64,000 nt of DNA from Pseudomonas sp. CCI4.2 (GTDB lineage Bacteria > Pseudomonadota > Gammaproteobacteria > Pseudomonadales > Pseudomonadaceae), in NCBI RefSeq assembly GCF_034350045.1, contig NZ_CP133781.1, positions 248,001-312,000 on the forward strand, in the 5' to 3' direction. Numbering within the stretch: position 1 is the stretch's first letter; each line of letters starts with the position of its first letter. Below, piece after piece: positions 8,145 through 16,981 of this stretch. A program made the translations under genes and the position numbers. The notes below the pieces were generated by a model. That model worked only from the letters and a program-made list of their open reading frames with translations. It was not told the DNA's origin and searched no databases.

Positions 8145-10888
8145 TCAGCCAAACAACCCCAACTCCTGAGCCCGTGCAACGGCCTGAGTGCGACGCTCCA
8201 CACCTAACTTGCTGTTGATGTGGCTGGCGTGGGTTTTTACGGTGTGCAGCGAGATAAACAACTGCTCACTGATTTGCTGATTTGAGCAACCTTGGGCGAT
8301 GAGTTGCAGCACTGACAACTCCCGGGCGCTGAGTTGTTCCGAGCCGTGCAGCGGTTCGCATGGCGCACGAAAACTGATAGTCGCGCAGGGCAACAAGGCC
8401 AACAATTTATCGCGACTGACACTCGGCGCGGCGTGCTGCAGTTGGGCCCGTAGCCATTGCGGGTAATCGCGCACCAGCCAGTGAAACGGCAGAAGTGCTC
8501 CGCCGCTGGACGCCTGCAAACTGCGGATGAACAACGCCCGGGCCTCAGGCTCGCGCGAGGTACCCAGTAGCAAAAGGATGTGCTGGATCAGCGCCGCCGT
8601 GTAGAGGGCCTGCGCGCCTTCGTCCTGCGCCTGTTGTGCCAGCGAACGCAACCGCTGTTCAGACTCAGGCAGCAGCCCTTGAACACGTTCGAGGGCTGCT
8701 CGTTGCAGCTCGATGTGTTGCGGCAGTTGCGGATGACATTCTGGCGCAATGGCAGGCTGATTCCCGCTGTAGGTCTGCGACAACCGCAGCAGCCAGGCTT
8801 CGGCAAGGTCTATCCGGCCCTGAGCCAGCCACAGTTCACATTTGACCAAAGTGATCATGGCCAAGTAGTAAATCGGCGGCACATCCCAAATATGCATCAG
8901 CCGCTCGGCCTCGGCCAATTCAGCGAAGGCCTCGGCAAATCGGCCACTGCGCCCGTCCAATCCGGCGATGACGCACTGCCCGATCAACACGCTGATGTCA
9001 CGGCAGGCTCGCGCTTGCGCCACGCCCACCACCAACAGCGCCCGACCCGCTTCAGGCTCCAAGCGCATGGTCAGCAAATGACCTTCATACAACGTCAGCC
9101 GTGCCCGAATGGCGTACAGCCGCTGAGCAGGAAGGTCCTTTAGTCGGTTGATGCCCTGACGAACTTCGTCCAGTGCCCGTAATGTTTCACCACGCGCTTG
9201 TAATACCCGCGCCCGGTCGTAATGCGCCAACGCTTCGAACAACGGATTGGCGACCCGCTGCGCAGTTCGAGTGCTTCACGGTTAAGCGTGCGCGCGCGCT
9301 TGGCGTCGCCATCGACCACCGCCAGATTGGCCAGCGTCGATAAGCACATCAGGCGTTGGCCGTAGCGCTTTTGCGGCAGGCTCTCCAAGGCTTCGGTGCA
9401 ATACAAATGGGTTTTGGCGCTGTCGCCGCGACCACGCGCGATGATGCCACTGAGCGCCAACCATTGGGCGAGCATGGATTTTTGCGCGGTGGCCGAGGGT
9501 GCGGGCAAGAAACGACTGAGCTGATTGGCCAGCTCTTCAGCCGCGTCCAACTGGCAGGCAAGACCCAATGCCCAGCTGTAGAGCACGATCAAACGCGGCG
9601 TACTGACCAGCAAGCTGTCGGGCAGGTCCATTTTCCAGCGCAGCAACATGCCAACGTTTTGTTCGGCCAGCAGTTGCTCCTCCGACAGGTTTTGCACCAG
9701 GTTGGCGGCGACTTCAGGGTGACCCGCACGCAGCGCTTCCTCTACCGCCTCGTCCAGCAATCCTTGCTCGCTGAACCAACGGCACGCATTCAGGTGCAGA
9801 CGAGTTTGCAGCGGGCTAGATCCGATATCGGGCCGACTGCGCAGCAGGTCAGAAAATAGATGGTGGTAACGGAACCAGCGGCCATGCTCATCCAGCGGGA
9901 CCAAAAACACCTGATGTGCTTGCAGGTAACCCAGCATTTCTGCGCTGTCGTGGCGATCGCGCGCAGCGTTGCACAGCTCACTGCAAAATCGTTCAAGGCA
10001 CGCGGTGTCGTATAAAAACGCTTGAGCATCGGGCGGCAAACAATCGATTACCTCTTCGAGCAGGTAGTCGCGAATCATCCCTTCCCCGCCGTGTAACGCT
10101 TGGGGCAACGCGCAGGCATCGCCCACTTCAGAGGCAGCCAACAACCAGAATCGCAGCCCGGCAACCCAGCCTTCGCTGCGGCGCACCAGGCTTTCTAAAA
10201 TGTCACTGTTAAGCGAACTGCAGGACTGGTCGAGCACCGCCAGCGACTCGGGGTCGGTCAGGCGCAAATCCTGCTCATTGAGCTCAAGCAGGTGCCGCGA
10301 CAAACGCAACCGTGCCAAATGCCACCCTGGCCGTTGACGGCTGGTGACCATGACAGTCAGTCCGTCAGGTAAATGATTGAGAAAAAACTGCAGGCAACGA
10401 TCCAAAACCGCGCCTTGCGCCAGATGATAATCATCGAGCACCAATAACAGCGGCTGGTTAACTGACAAGTGAGTTGTCAGCTCATCTAAAAGGCCGTCGA
10501 GCCATTCTTCGAAAGCGAACGGTTGATGTCGCTGGCGCATCTTTAGCAGGCCCAACGACTGACTCCCCAGCAACGGAAAAAACTGTTGCAAGCCTGCAAG
10601 CAGGCGCTCAAGAAAGCGCCCCGGATCACTGTCGCGATGGCTCAAACCCAACCACAGACTTTGCCATTGGGCAGGCAAACCTTGGCAAAACTCCACGGCC
10701 AACGAACTCTTGCCAAAACCCGCTGGAGCGCTGACCAGTAATAACCGTCCCGCCAGGCCCGCACTTAAGCGCTCACACAGACGCGGACGCAGTACATAAC
10801 CTTCGGGCAACGGTGGACGAAAAAAACGACCCTCCAGCGCTGGAACAGCGTGGCCGGCAACTCCTTGCAGACGGGACAAATCAGTCAT
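8145..10888 (-). pseudogene. MalT-type LuxR transcriptional activator, interrupted by a one-base deletion
   Basis: If joined, this is a roughly 914-residue STAND-class regulator. The upstream frame (from 10888) carries Walker A 'VSAPAGFGKSSLAVEF' and Walker B 'LLLVLDDYHLA', then helical repeats. The downstream frame (to 8145) continues the repeats and ends in a LuxR helix-turn-helix, 'SARELSVLQLIAQGCSNQQISEQLFISLHTVKTHASHINSKLGVE'. Near 9264 the frame is lost: one added base after the codons for 'REALEL' restores a smooth 'LAQRVANPLFEALAHYDRARVL'. The upstream piece otherwise runs on to a stop at 9140 in nonsense. No slippery site is seen, so it is either a real inactivation or a base-calling error. 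It lies next to the DUF1329/DUF1302 genes it probably controls. Confidence 0.8.
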
Positions 10889-11030
10889 AGCCGGCTCTTG
10901 TTTTTAAAGTGCTGTTATCGGCAATACGGATGTCCGCAGACTAGCGGGTAAATCGATATTTTTGTAGTTGTCGGTCAAAGATATCCAAAATGACAAAGAC
11001 ATTAGTTCCCTGCTAACCAGTCACGCATAA

Positions 11031-11058
11031 AAAAACGCCCCGTCAGCGGAGCGTTTTT
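11031..11058 (-). terminator. Bidirectional-looking intrinsic terminator after the DUF1329 gene
   Basis: AAAAAACGC and GCGTTTTTT flank CCCG/CGG with one mismatch, 20 bases beyond the DUF1329 stop and before the luxR gene. It separates the two minus-strand transcripts. Confidence 0.8.
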
Positions 11059-11077
11059 TATGTTAACAACGTACGGA

Positions 11078-12484
11078 TTAACGCACGCCGGACTGACGCA
11101 ACGCCGAAGGCGAAAAGTCGCTGGCACTGGCTTCGAACTTAAAGTTGTAAGCCTGCTTCTCTTCGTTCTTCATGCCCAGCGCCAGGTAACGGCCCGACTG
11201 CAGGTCATACAAGGTTTCCAGGGTGTACCACGGCACTTGCATGTTGTAGTAACTTTGAGCGTGCGCTTCAGCCACTCGCCACAGTTGACCACGGCCATCG
11301 TAATGGTCGATGACCGCAGCTTGCCAACTGTCTTCATCAATGAAGAAGTCACGCTTGGCGTAGATATGGCGCTGGCCTTCTTTCAAGGTAGCGGTCACGT
11401 GCCAAACGCGGCGCAACTCATAGCGTGCCAAGTCCTGATTGATGTGACCGGCTTTGAGAATGTCGGCGTATTTGAGTGCTGGATCATCAAGCTTGTAGCT
11501 GTCGGACCCGATGTACATTTCCTGTTTGCCCATCAGCTTCCAGTCGTACCGATCCGGGGCGCCGTTGTACATGTCCAGGTTGTCTGAAGTGCGCAAGCCA
11601 TCGGCCGCAGTACCCGGACCGTCATACGACACTTGCGGTGCGCGACGAACCCGACGTTGACCCGCATTGTAAACCCAGGCAGACCGCGGTTCTTTAACTT
11701 GGTCGAGGGTTTCGTGAACCAGTAGCACGCCGCCGGCCAGACGCGCGGGAGCGGTCACTTCCTGTTTGAAATAGAACAAAATATTGCTGGCATCGCCTGC
11801 CTTCTCATCTTCGTCCACCGGCTTGGCGCTGGCTTCGTCGCTTGCTGACTTTTTCAGGTTGTCGCGAAACACAAACTGATCGCGGAAATAAACCAGACTG
11901 AACGAGCCGTTGGCTTGAGGCGTCGCCTGAGTCACTAAACGCTGAACACTGCCGCCGCGATAGCGGGTGATGTGGTTCCAGATGACTTCGACGCCGGTTT
12001 GTGGAATCGGAAACGGCACTGCAGTTTTGAAGTTCTCAAGACCATTGCCGCCGGCCACCAGTTTGGTGTGCGTCGCGTTGGTTTTGATCGCGGCAAACAC
12101 ATCATCCGGCACCGTCGCGCCACGGTGCGAAGGGAACACCTTCATTTTGTAGGTATCCGGGTAGCGCTTGAACATCGCTATCTGCCCCGGTGCGAGCTTG
12201 TCTTTGTATTGATCAACGTTTTGCGCGGTGATGACGAACAAGGGTTGCTCGCTGGCATAGGGGTCAGAGAGGAAACCTTTGCTGTCCACCGTGCCTGCGT
12301 TTTTTGGCAGCGGGCTCCAGGCCGGAATGGTCCCGGCGGCGTTACCCGCTTTTTCAGCGCCCATCGGCGTCAACGTAGTGCCCAGCTTAGCGGCTTCCGT
12401 ATCAGAAACCGCAGCCATGACGCCTGTCGCCAGCAACGAGAGACTCAGTACTCCGATTTGCAGCAGACCGTTTGTTATTTTCAT
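11078..12484 (-). CDS. DUF1329 family envelope protein
   Basis: A 468-residue protein with a Sec signal peptide (about residues 1-25, ending 'GVMAAVSDTEA'), so periplasmic or outer-membrane associated. The DUF1329 family has a lipoprotein-carrier (LolA/LolB-like) type of fold and is commonly paired with DUF1302 proteins and acyl-CoA ligases in pseudomonads and relatives. It follows the DUF1302 gene by 29 bases on the same strand and ends before a terminator, so the two form an operon. The substrate is unknown; transport or export of a hydrophobic compound is a guess from the neighbours. Length is normal. Confidence 0.85.
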   Translation of the reverse strand: MKITNGLLQIGVLSLSLLATGVMAAVSDTEAAKLGTTLTPMGAEKAGNAAGTIPAWSPLPKNAGTVDSKGFLSDPYASEQPLFVITAQNVDQYKDKLAPGQIAMFKRYPDTYKMKVFPSHRGATVPDDVFAAIKTNATHTKLVAGGNGLENFKTAVPFPIPQTGVEVIWNHITRYRGGSVQRLVTQATPQANGSFSLVYFRDQFVFRDNLKKSASDEASAKPVDEDEKAGDASNILFYFKQEVTAPARLAGGVLLVHETLDQVKEPRSAWVYNAGQRRVRRAPQVSYDGPGTAADGLRTSDNLDMYNGAPDRYDWKLMGKQEMYIGSDSYKLDDPALKYADILKAGHINQDLARYELRRVWHVTATLKEGQRHIYAKRDFFIDEDSWQAAVIDHYDGRGQLWRVAEAHAQSYYNMQVPWYTLETLYDLQSGRYLALGMKNEEKQAYNFKFEASASDFSPSALRQSGVR

Positions 12485-12513
12485 AGTGGTAGTCGTCCTG
12501 AAAAACCGTCTTC

Positions 12514-14451
12514 TTAGAAGTTCACGCCGAAACTGAGTGCCACGAAATCCCGGTCATCCACGGTGCTGTAATCACCGCCAAAGAAGTTGGTGTAAGACAG
12601 GTTGGCGGTGTAGGTGTTTTGGTATTCAGCGTCCACAGCCAGGCTGATGGCTTTACGTCCTTCTTCGAAGTTACCGCCAGGGCCGGGCGAGTAACCTTTC
12701 ACGTCATGGGACCAGGCCACGCTTGGTTTAAGGTTGATGCCGGCGAATACGCTGTTGTAATCCCAAATGGCGCGAGCGCGATAACCCCAGGAGTCAGAAG
12801 TCGTGTAGCCGTCGTTTTCGCAGTATTTCGATACATTGTTTTGCGAAGCGCCAGCCAACGTGCTGGTGTTAAGCGCAACACATTGGCCATTGGGTAACGG
12901 CCCCGGACCGTAACTCGGGTCACGGCCATAACGAACTTTATCCGGGCTGTCCAAACCGCCCATGTGCGTCCAACCTATTTCGCCGACGACGGTCAGTCGT
13001 TCGGCGCCCATCACCTGATCGAAGAATTGAGTGAAGGTGGTCTGCAGTTGGGTGATTTCCTTACGGCGATAGCCAGGCTGGTCGGCACCCGGCGTACCTT
13101 GCAGAGGGGAAACGTTCGGGTTCAACGGCGACAGGCCGGAATACAAAATGTCGGTAGTGTTGATTTGCACCGGAGCATTAGGACGGTAGCTGACTTCGCC
13201 TGCCCACGCAGTGCCGGTAGGCAAGGTAGTGGAGAAACTCAACCCGTATAGGCGGATATCTTCCGGGTACTCAACGTAGTAGCTGGAGTTCGCGGCCACG
13301 ACCACAGGCAGCAATGTCGGCGCCAAACCGGCAGCGACCTGCACCGGAACACCGTTGCGCACCAACGAGCCGACCAAGTTGGCCGGGCTGTAGACACTGG
13401 CCGGAGCGCCTTTGCCGCTGAAAATCGGCAGACGGCTATGGTAGTTCATGAAGTACGCGCCGAACTCAGTGTCCAGCGGCTCGTAGTTATAGTGCGTGGC
13501 CAGACCAAATTGACCACTGTCTGAAGGCGTCCGGTCGGCACCACGAGCAACAACAGCGCCCTCGTCCGGGTTACCGAATTTAACCCCCTGTTGCGCCAGC
13601 GAGTTTTGGATTGCGCCACGCAACGGAGCGGGCAAGCCCGCATTGGTAAACGCGCGGTTCAGGTTGTTTTGCGTGCTGAGCACCGCGAGGTTGCTGTCAC
13701 ACCCCTTGGCGATCACGTCCGGTTGCGAGAAAAACGTGCCGCAGTTGTCGACCACCGTGTTGTCCCAGCCGATCTGATAAAAGCCTTCAGCCGACAGGTT
13801 CTCGGTAATGCTTTGCGACAGGTAAAACATGTTGACCGGAATCAAGCCTTCCTTGATTTCCGCGCCAGGTCGACGAAATGCCGAGACATCAATGGGGTTA
13901 ATCGAGTTGATGCCGCCGCCAATAAAGGTGCTTTCACCCCAACTGACCACCTGCTTACCCAACCGTACGGTCCCAGGCTCATTGCCAATGGCATAGTTGT
14001 GGTAGACGAAGGCGTCGAGCAACTCTGCACCCGACGATTTTGCCGCTTCGTAACGGTGGTCGTTGTCGATGTTCTTGAAGTGCAAGTCGTCGTCTTGAAG
14101 CTTGAAGTCGTACCAGTATTTGCCTCGTAAAAACACACCCGTGTCGCCGTACTTCAACTCCAGGTCATGGATGCCCTTGAAGATCTTCGAGAATGTGTCA
14201 CCCGCTTTAAAGTTCAGGTGACCGTCATCGGAAGTCTGTGATAAGCCCGTGCCGCCGTTGTTGGAACCAATGAGGTGTCGGTCGGGATTTTGGGTCGACC
14301 AACTGGCGCCTATGGACAGCGACGAGTCGAACTGACCTTCGATGTCACCGACGTTGAAACTAACGCCGAAGGCGGGACCGGCGAGTGTAGAGGCAAGTCC
14401 GACAGCCAGAGGCAACTTAGCCCGGCGCCAGAACTGGTTTGCTGATGTCAT
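12514..14451 (-). CDS. DUF1302 family outer-membrane protein
   Basis: A 645-residue protein with a signal peptide (about 1-29, ending 'GPAFGVSF') and a Gly/Asn/aromatic-rich body with alternating beta-strand character ending in 'ALSFGVNF', the terminal Phe expected of a BAM-inserted beta-barrel. DUF1302 proteins are predicted outer-membrane porin-like proteins. GGAG stands 8 bases before the ATG. With the DUF1329 gene it forms a two-gene operon, flanked by a LuxR regulator and an acyl-CoA ligase. The transported molecule is not known. Confidence 0.85.
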   Translation of the reverse strand: MTSANQFWRRAKLPLAVGLASTLAGPAFGVSFNVGDIEGQFDSSLSIGASWSTQNPDRHLIGSNNGGTGLSQTSDDGHLNFKAGDTFSKIFKGIHDLELKYGDTGVFLRGKYWYDFKLQDDDLHFKNIDNDHRYEAAKSSGAELLDAFVYHNYAIGNEPGTVRLGKQVVSWGESTFIGGGINSINPIDVSAFRRPGAEIKEGLIPVNMFYLSQSITENLSAEGFYQIGWDNTVVDNCGTFFSQPDVIAKGCDSNLAVLSTQNNLNRAFTNAGLPAPLRGAIQNSLAQQGVKFGNPDEGAVVARGADRTPSDSGQFGLATHYNYEPLDTEFGAYFMNYHSRLPIFSGKGAPASVYSPANLVGSLVRNGVPVQVAAGLAPTLLPVVVAANSSYYVEYPEDIRLYGLSFSTTLPTGTAWAGEVSYRPNAPVQINTTDILYSGLSPLNPNVSPLQGTPGADQPGYRRKEITQLQTTFTQFFDQVMGAERLTVVGEIGWTHMGGLDSPDKVRYGRDPSYGPGPLPNGQCVALNTSTLAGASQNNVSKYCENDGYTTSDSWGYRARAIWDYNSVFAGINLKPSVAWSHDVKGYSPGPGGNFEEGRKAISLAVDAEYQNTYTANLSYTNFFGGDYSTVDDRDFVALSFGVNF

Positions 14452-14582
14452 CGACGCTACTCCATGTGTTTTTTGTTATGGCAGAGGCTCATTCAAGAAC
14501 CACTCGATGGCGCTCGAGTGTTAACGCGCATCGGGCAGCCCTAAGGCTGTAATACGAATGCGCATTTTCAAATCCGCTCTTG

Positions 14583-14596
14583 ATGACCGCTGTCAT
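14583..14596. promoter_or_regulatory. Inverted repeat upstream of the DUF1302 gene
   Basis: ATGAC-CGCT-GTCAT, a perfect 5-bp inverted repeat about 130 bases before the DUF1302 start. It could be an operator for the neighbouring regulator; nothing else supports it. Confidence 0.25.
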
Positions 14597-14751
14597 GACT
14601 ATATCCAGCAGGAGAAACCACTTGATCCCTCTAAAGTGTGATTTGTAGCGTCCACGCCTCTGGCACAGCTATTTCGACCCATCAGTCGAATTTCGCACGG
14701 ACACAAAAGCGTAACGACCAGAATTGGCACGCCGAACGCGTGCCTGGAGGC

Positions 14752-14776
14752 TTGCCGTGCTCAGAGAGCACGGCAA
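14752..14776 (-). terminator. Hairpin after the acyl-CoA ligase gene
   Basis: A perfect 10-bp stem TTGCCGTGCT / AGCACGGCAA with the loop CAGAG, starting 9 bases past the stop codon of the minus-strand ligase gene. No T-run follows. The rest of 14452-14751 shows no gene. Confidence 0.5.
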
Positions 14777-14784
14777 ATGGACAC

Positions 14785-16467
14785 TTAGAGTGTCGAGAGG
14801 AAGGTACTGTTGGTCTTTTGCCACTCGATAATATCGAGACGGATGCGCTTCTTGTCGAGCTTGCCCACGCTGGTCTTGGGAATTTCAGTAACAAGGGCTA
14901 TTTGACTGGGGATTGCCCACTTGTTGATGTGCCCCAATTCGACGAAGGGTTTCAAGTGATCCTTCAACTCCCTGGCGCAAATGCTGTGCCCATCGCGAAT
15001 GACCAACAACGCAAACGGCCGCTCGCCCCACTGCGGATCGGCAATCCCCACCACCGCGACTTCGCGTATCGCCGGGTGACGACTGACCAAGTCTTCAAGG
15101 GCCAATGACGACACCCATTCCCCACCGGTCTTGATCACGTCTTTGATCCGGTCACGGATATCGATCACGCCCATGCTGTCCAGTGTGGCGACGTCGCCAG
15201 TGTGTAACCAGCCTCCGGCCCACAGCTGCGCGCCTTTTTCCGGTTCACGGTAATAGCCTTCCGTCAGCCATGGCGCACGCAGGACCAACTCGCCCTGGGT
15301 CTCGCCATCAGCAGGTAGAAAATTACCCGCCTCGTCGATGATGGCCGCGTCGACCAACACCCCCGGCACGCCGGCTTTTATTCGGTAGGTCGTGCGCTCG
15401 TCGTCGCTGCCCGCGAGCATTTCTTCATTCAAATGCGCCACGGACACCAACGGGCAAGTCTCGGACATGCCGTAAGCCGCCGTTAGTTGAATGCCTTTGG
15501 CCTTGGCCGCTTCATAGGTGGTGCGATTGAGCGCACTGCCACCGATGATGATTTTCCAGCCGGTGAAATCAGCGTCCTGCGCCGACTTGGCGTTGAGGAC
15601 CATCTGCAAAATGGTCGGCACACAGTGGGAGAACGTCACCTTTTCCTTGCGCCACAACGCCACCAATAACTCGGGATCGTAACGACCCGGATAAACCTGC
15701 TTGAGCCCGAGCATCGTCGCTGCATACGGAACGCCCCACGCATGCACATGGAACATCGGGGTGATGGGCATGTAGACATCGTTGGTGCCAAGCAAGCGCA
15801 CACTGTCGATGCAGCCCATGATCGTCGCCACCCCCAGGGTGTGCAGCACCAGTTGCCGGTGCGAGAAATACACGCCTTTGGGGTTACCGGTCGTACCGGT
15901 GGTGTAGAAGGTGGTCGCGACAGAGTTCTCGTCAAAATCCTCGAATTCGTAGTGGGTACTGGCCGTCGCCAACAACGCTTCGTACTCACCGATCAGGTTG
16001 GGCAAGTCAGCGGTTTTCTCGGGAGCATCGGTCAGCAACAGCGTTTTTTCGACACAGGTCAGCTGTGGCGCCAGCGCGTTGTAGAGCCCTACGAACTCGC
16101 TGTTGACCAGCACGAACTTATCCACCGCATGGTTCATGGTGTAGAGGATTTGTTCCGGCGACAGCCGCACGTTAATCGTGTGAATCACCGCCCCAATCAT
16201 CGGAATAGCAAACATGCACTCCAGATACCGGTGACTGTCCCAATCCATCACCGCCACCGTGTCGCCCGCCTTCACCCCGGCGCTCGTTAAAACATTGGCC
16301 AGACGCGCAATACGTTCGTTAAGAGTTGGGTAGCTGTAGCGCAACGTATCGCGGTAAACAATCTCGCGAGTTTTTTCGTAGCGGCTACCTGACATCAACA
16401 ACCGCTTGATCAGCAACGGGTATTGATAGGCACCATCAGCTGGCGCAATGACGCGAGTCTGCAACAT
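14785..16467 (-). CDS. Acyl-CoA ligase (AMP-binding, medium/long-chain fatty acid type)
   Basis: A 560-residue adenylate-forming enzyme. The P-loop 'YTTGTTGNPKG' is at residues 188-198, followed by 'YGMSETCPLVS', 'GWLHTGDVATLDSMGVIDIRDRIKDVIKTGGEWVSS' and the catalytic lysine region 'KTSVGKLDKKRIR' near the C-terminus. It should activate a carboxylic acid, probably a fatty acid, to its CoA thioester via an acyl-adenylate. It lies upstream of and parallel to DUF1302-DUF1329; this association recurs in pseudomonads and suggests uptake and activation of a lipid-like compound. The exact substrate cannot be read from the sequence. Confidence 0.9.
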   Translation of the reverse strand: MLQTRVIAPADGAYQYPLLIKRLLMSGSRYEKTREIVYRDTLRYSYPTLNERIARLANVLTSAGVKAGDTVAVMDWDSHRYLECMFAIPMIGAVIHTINVRLSPEQILYTMNHAVDKFVLVNSEFVGLYNALAPQLTCVEKTLLLTDAPEKTADLPNLIGEYEALLATASTHYEFEDFDENSVATTFYTTGTTGNPKGVYFSHRQLVLHTLGVATIMGCIDSVRLLGTNDVYMPITPMFHVHAWGVPYAATMLGLKQVYPGRYDPELLVALWRKEKVTFSHCVPTILQMVLNAKSAQDADFTGWKIIIGGSALNRTTYEAAKAKGIQLTAAYGMSETCPLVSVAHLNEEMLAGSDDERTTYRIKAGVPGVLVDAAIIDEAGNFLPADGETQGELVLRAPWLTEGYYREPEKGAQLWAGGWLHTGDVATLDSMGVIDIRDRIKDVIKTGGEWVSSLALEDLVSRHPAIREVAVVGIADPQWGERPFALLVIRDGHSICARELKDHLKPFVELGHINKWAIPSQIALVTEIPKTSVGKLDKKRIRLDIIEWQKTNSTFLSTL

Positions 16468-16981
16468 ACGAGTTCCTTTTTATAAGTGCACAGGCGTGGC
16501 TGAAAAATATGCACTGTAGAGACGTTGCTCGCCAGCTAAATCAGCCGAAGGGATGATTTGAGGGGTTGATGTGGATAGCGGCCTGTGGCCACTTCGAATG
16601 CCGGATGTTGGCGCAACACAACCTTCTGTAGAGCCAACGTGTTGGCGAAGCGGTGTGTCGGCCATACCGTCGATATTCAAACTGTGGGAGCGCGAAGCGG
16701 TCCCACTGGGCAGACTCGTTTTCAACTAAAAAAACTGAGTCGTAGGTTTTACGACTGCTGCGCAGCCGATCGCGGGCAAGCGCGCTCCAGAGTGTTCCGC
16801 AGCTAGGTGTTTACGGGCTTAAGCGCCTAAGTTTGGGGCCGCTTTGCTGTAGTTATTATCCTTAGGAAATTACCCACGCTCGTGCCGGAATCCCCCTACG
16901 ACCTATGTCAGCAAAGACGTATATATATCTATTTTTTGCTACCGGACACTTCCCGGGTCCTTCCTCTCAGAAGCCCCGTCA
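16468..16981. other. Intergenic region before the VgrG island
   Basis: 514 bases with REP-like fragments (around 16625-16660 and 16680-16710), the 42-base REP described separately, and an AT-rich stretch with TATATATATC at about 16920 that may belong to the vgrG promoter. No gene is apparent. Confidence 0.5.
16747..16788. repeat. REP copy, left side of the VgrG island
   Basis: Forty-two bases identical, in the same orientation, to 23876-23917. Its core (GCGCGCTTGCCCGCGATCGG on the minus strand) is a common Pseudomonas REP sequence. Confidence 0.8.

Noticed and set aside
9140..9270. Programmed frameshifting in the LuxR gene
   Set aside because: No slippery heptamer or following structure was seen at the point of register change, and the family is not known to use it.
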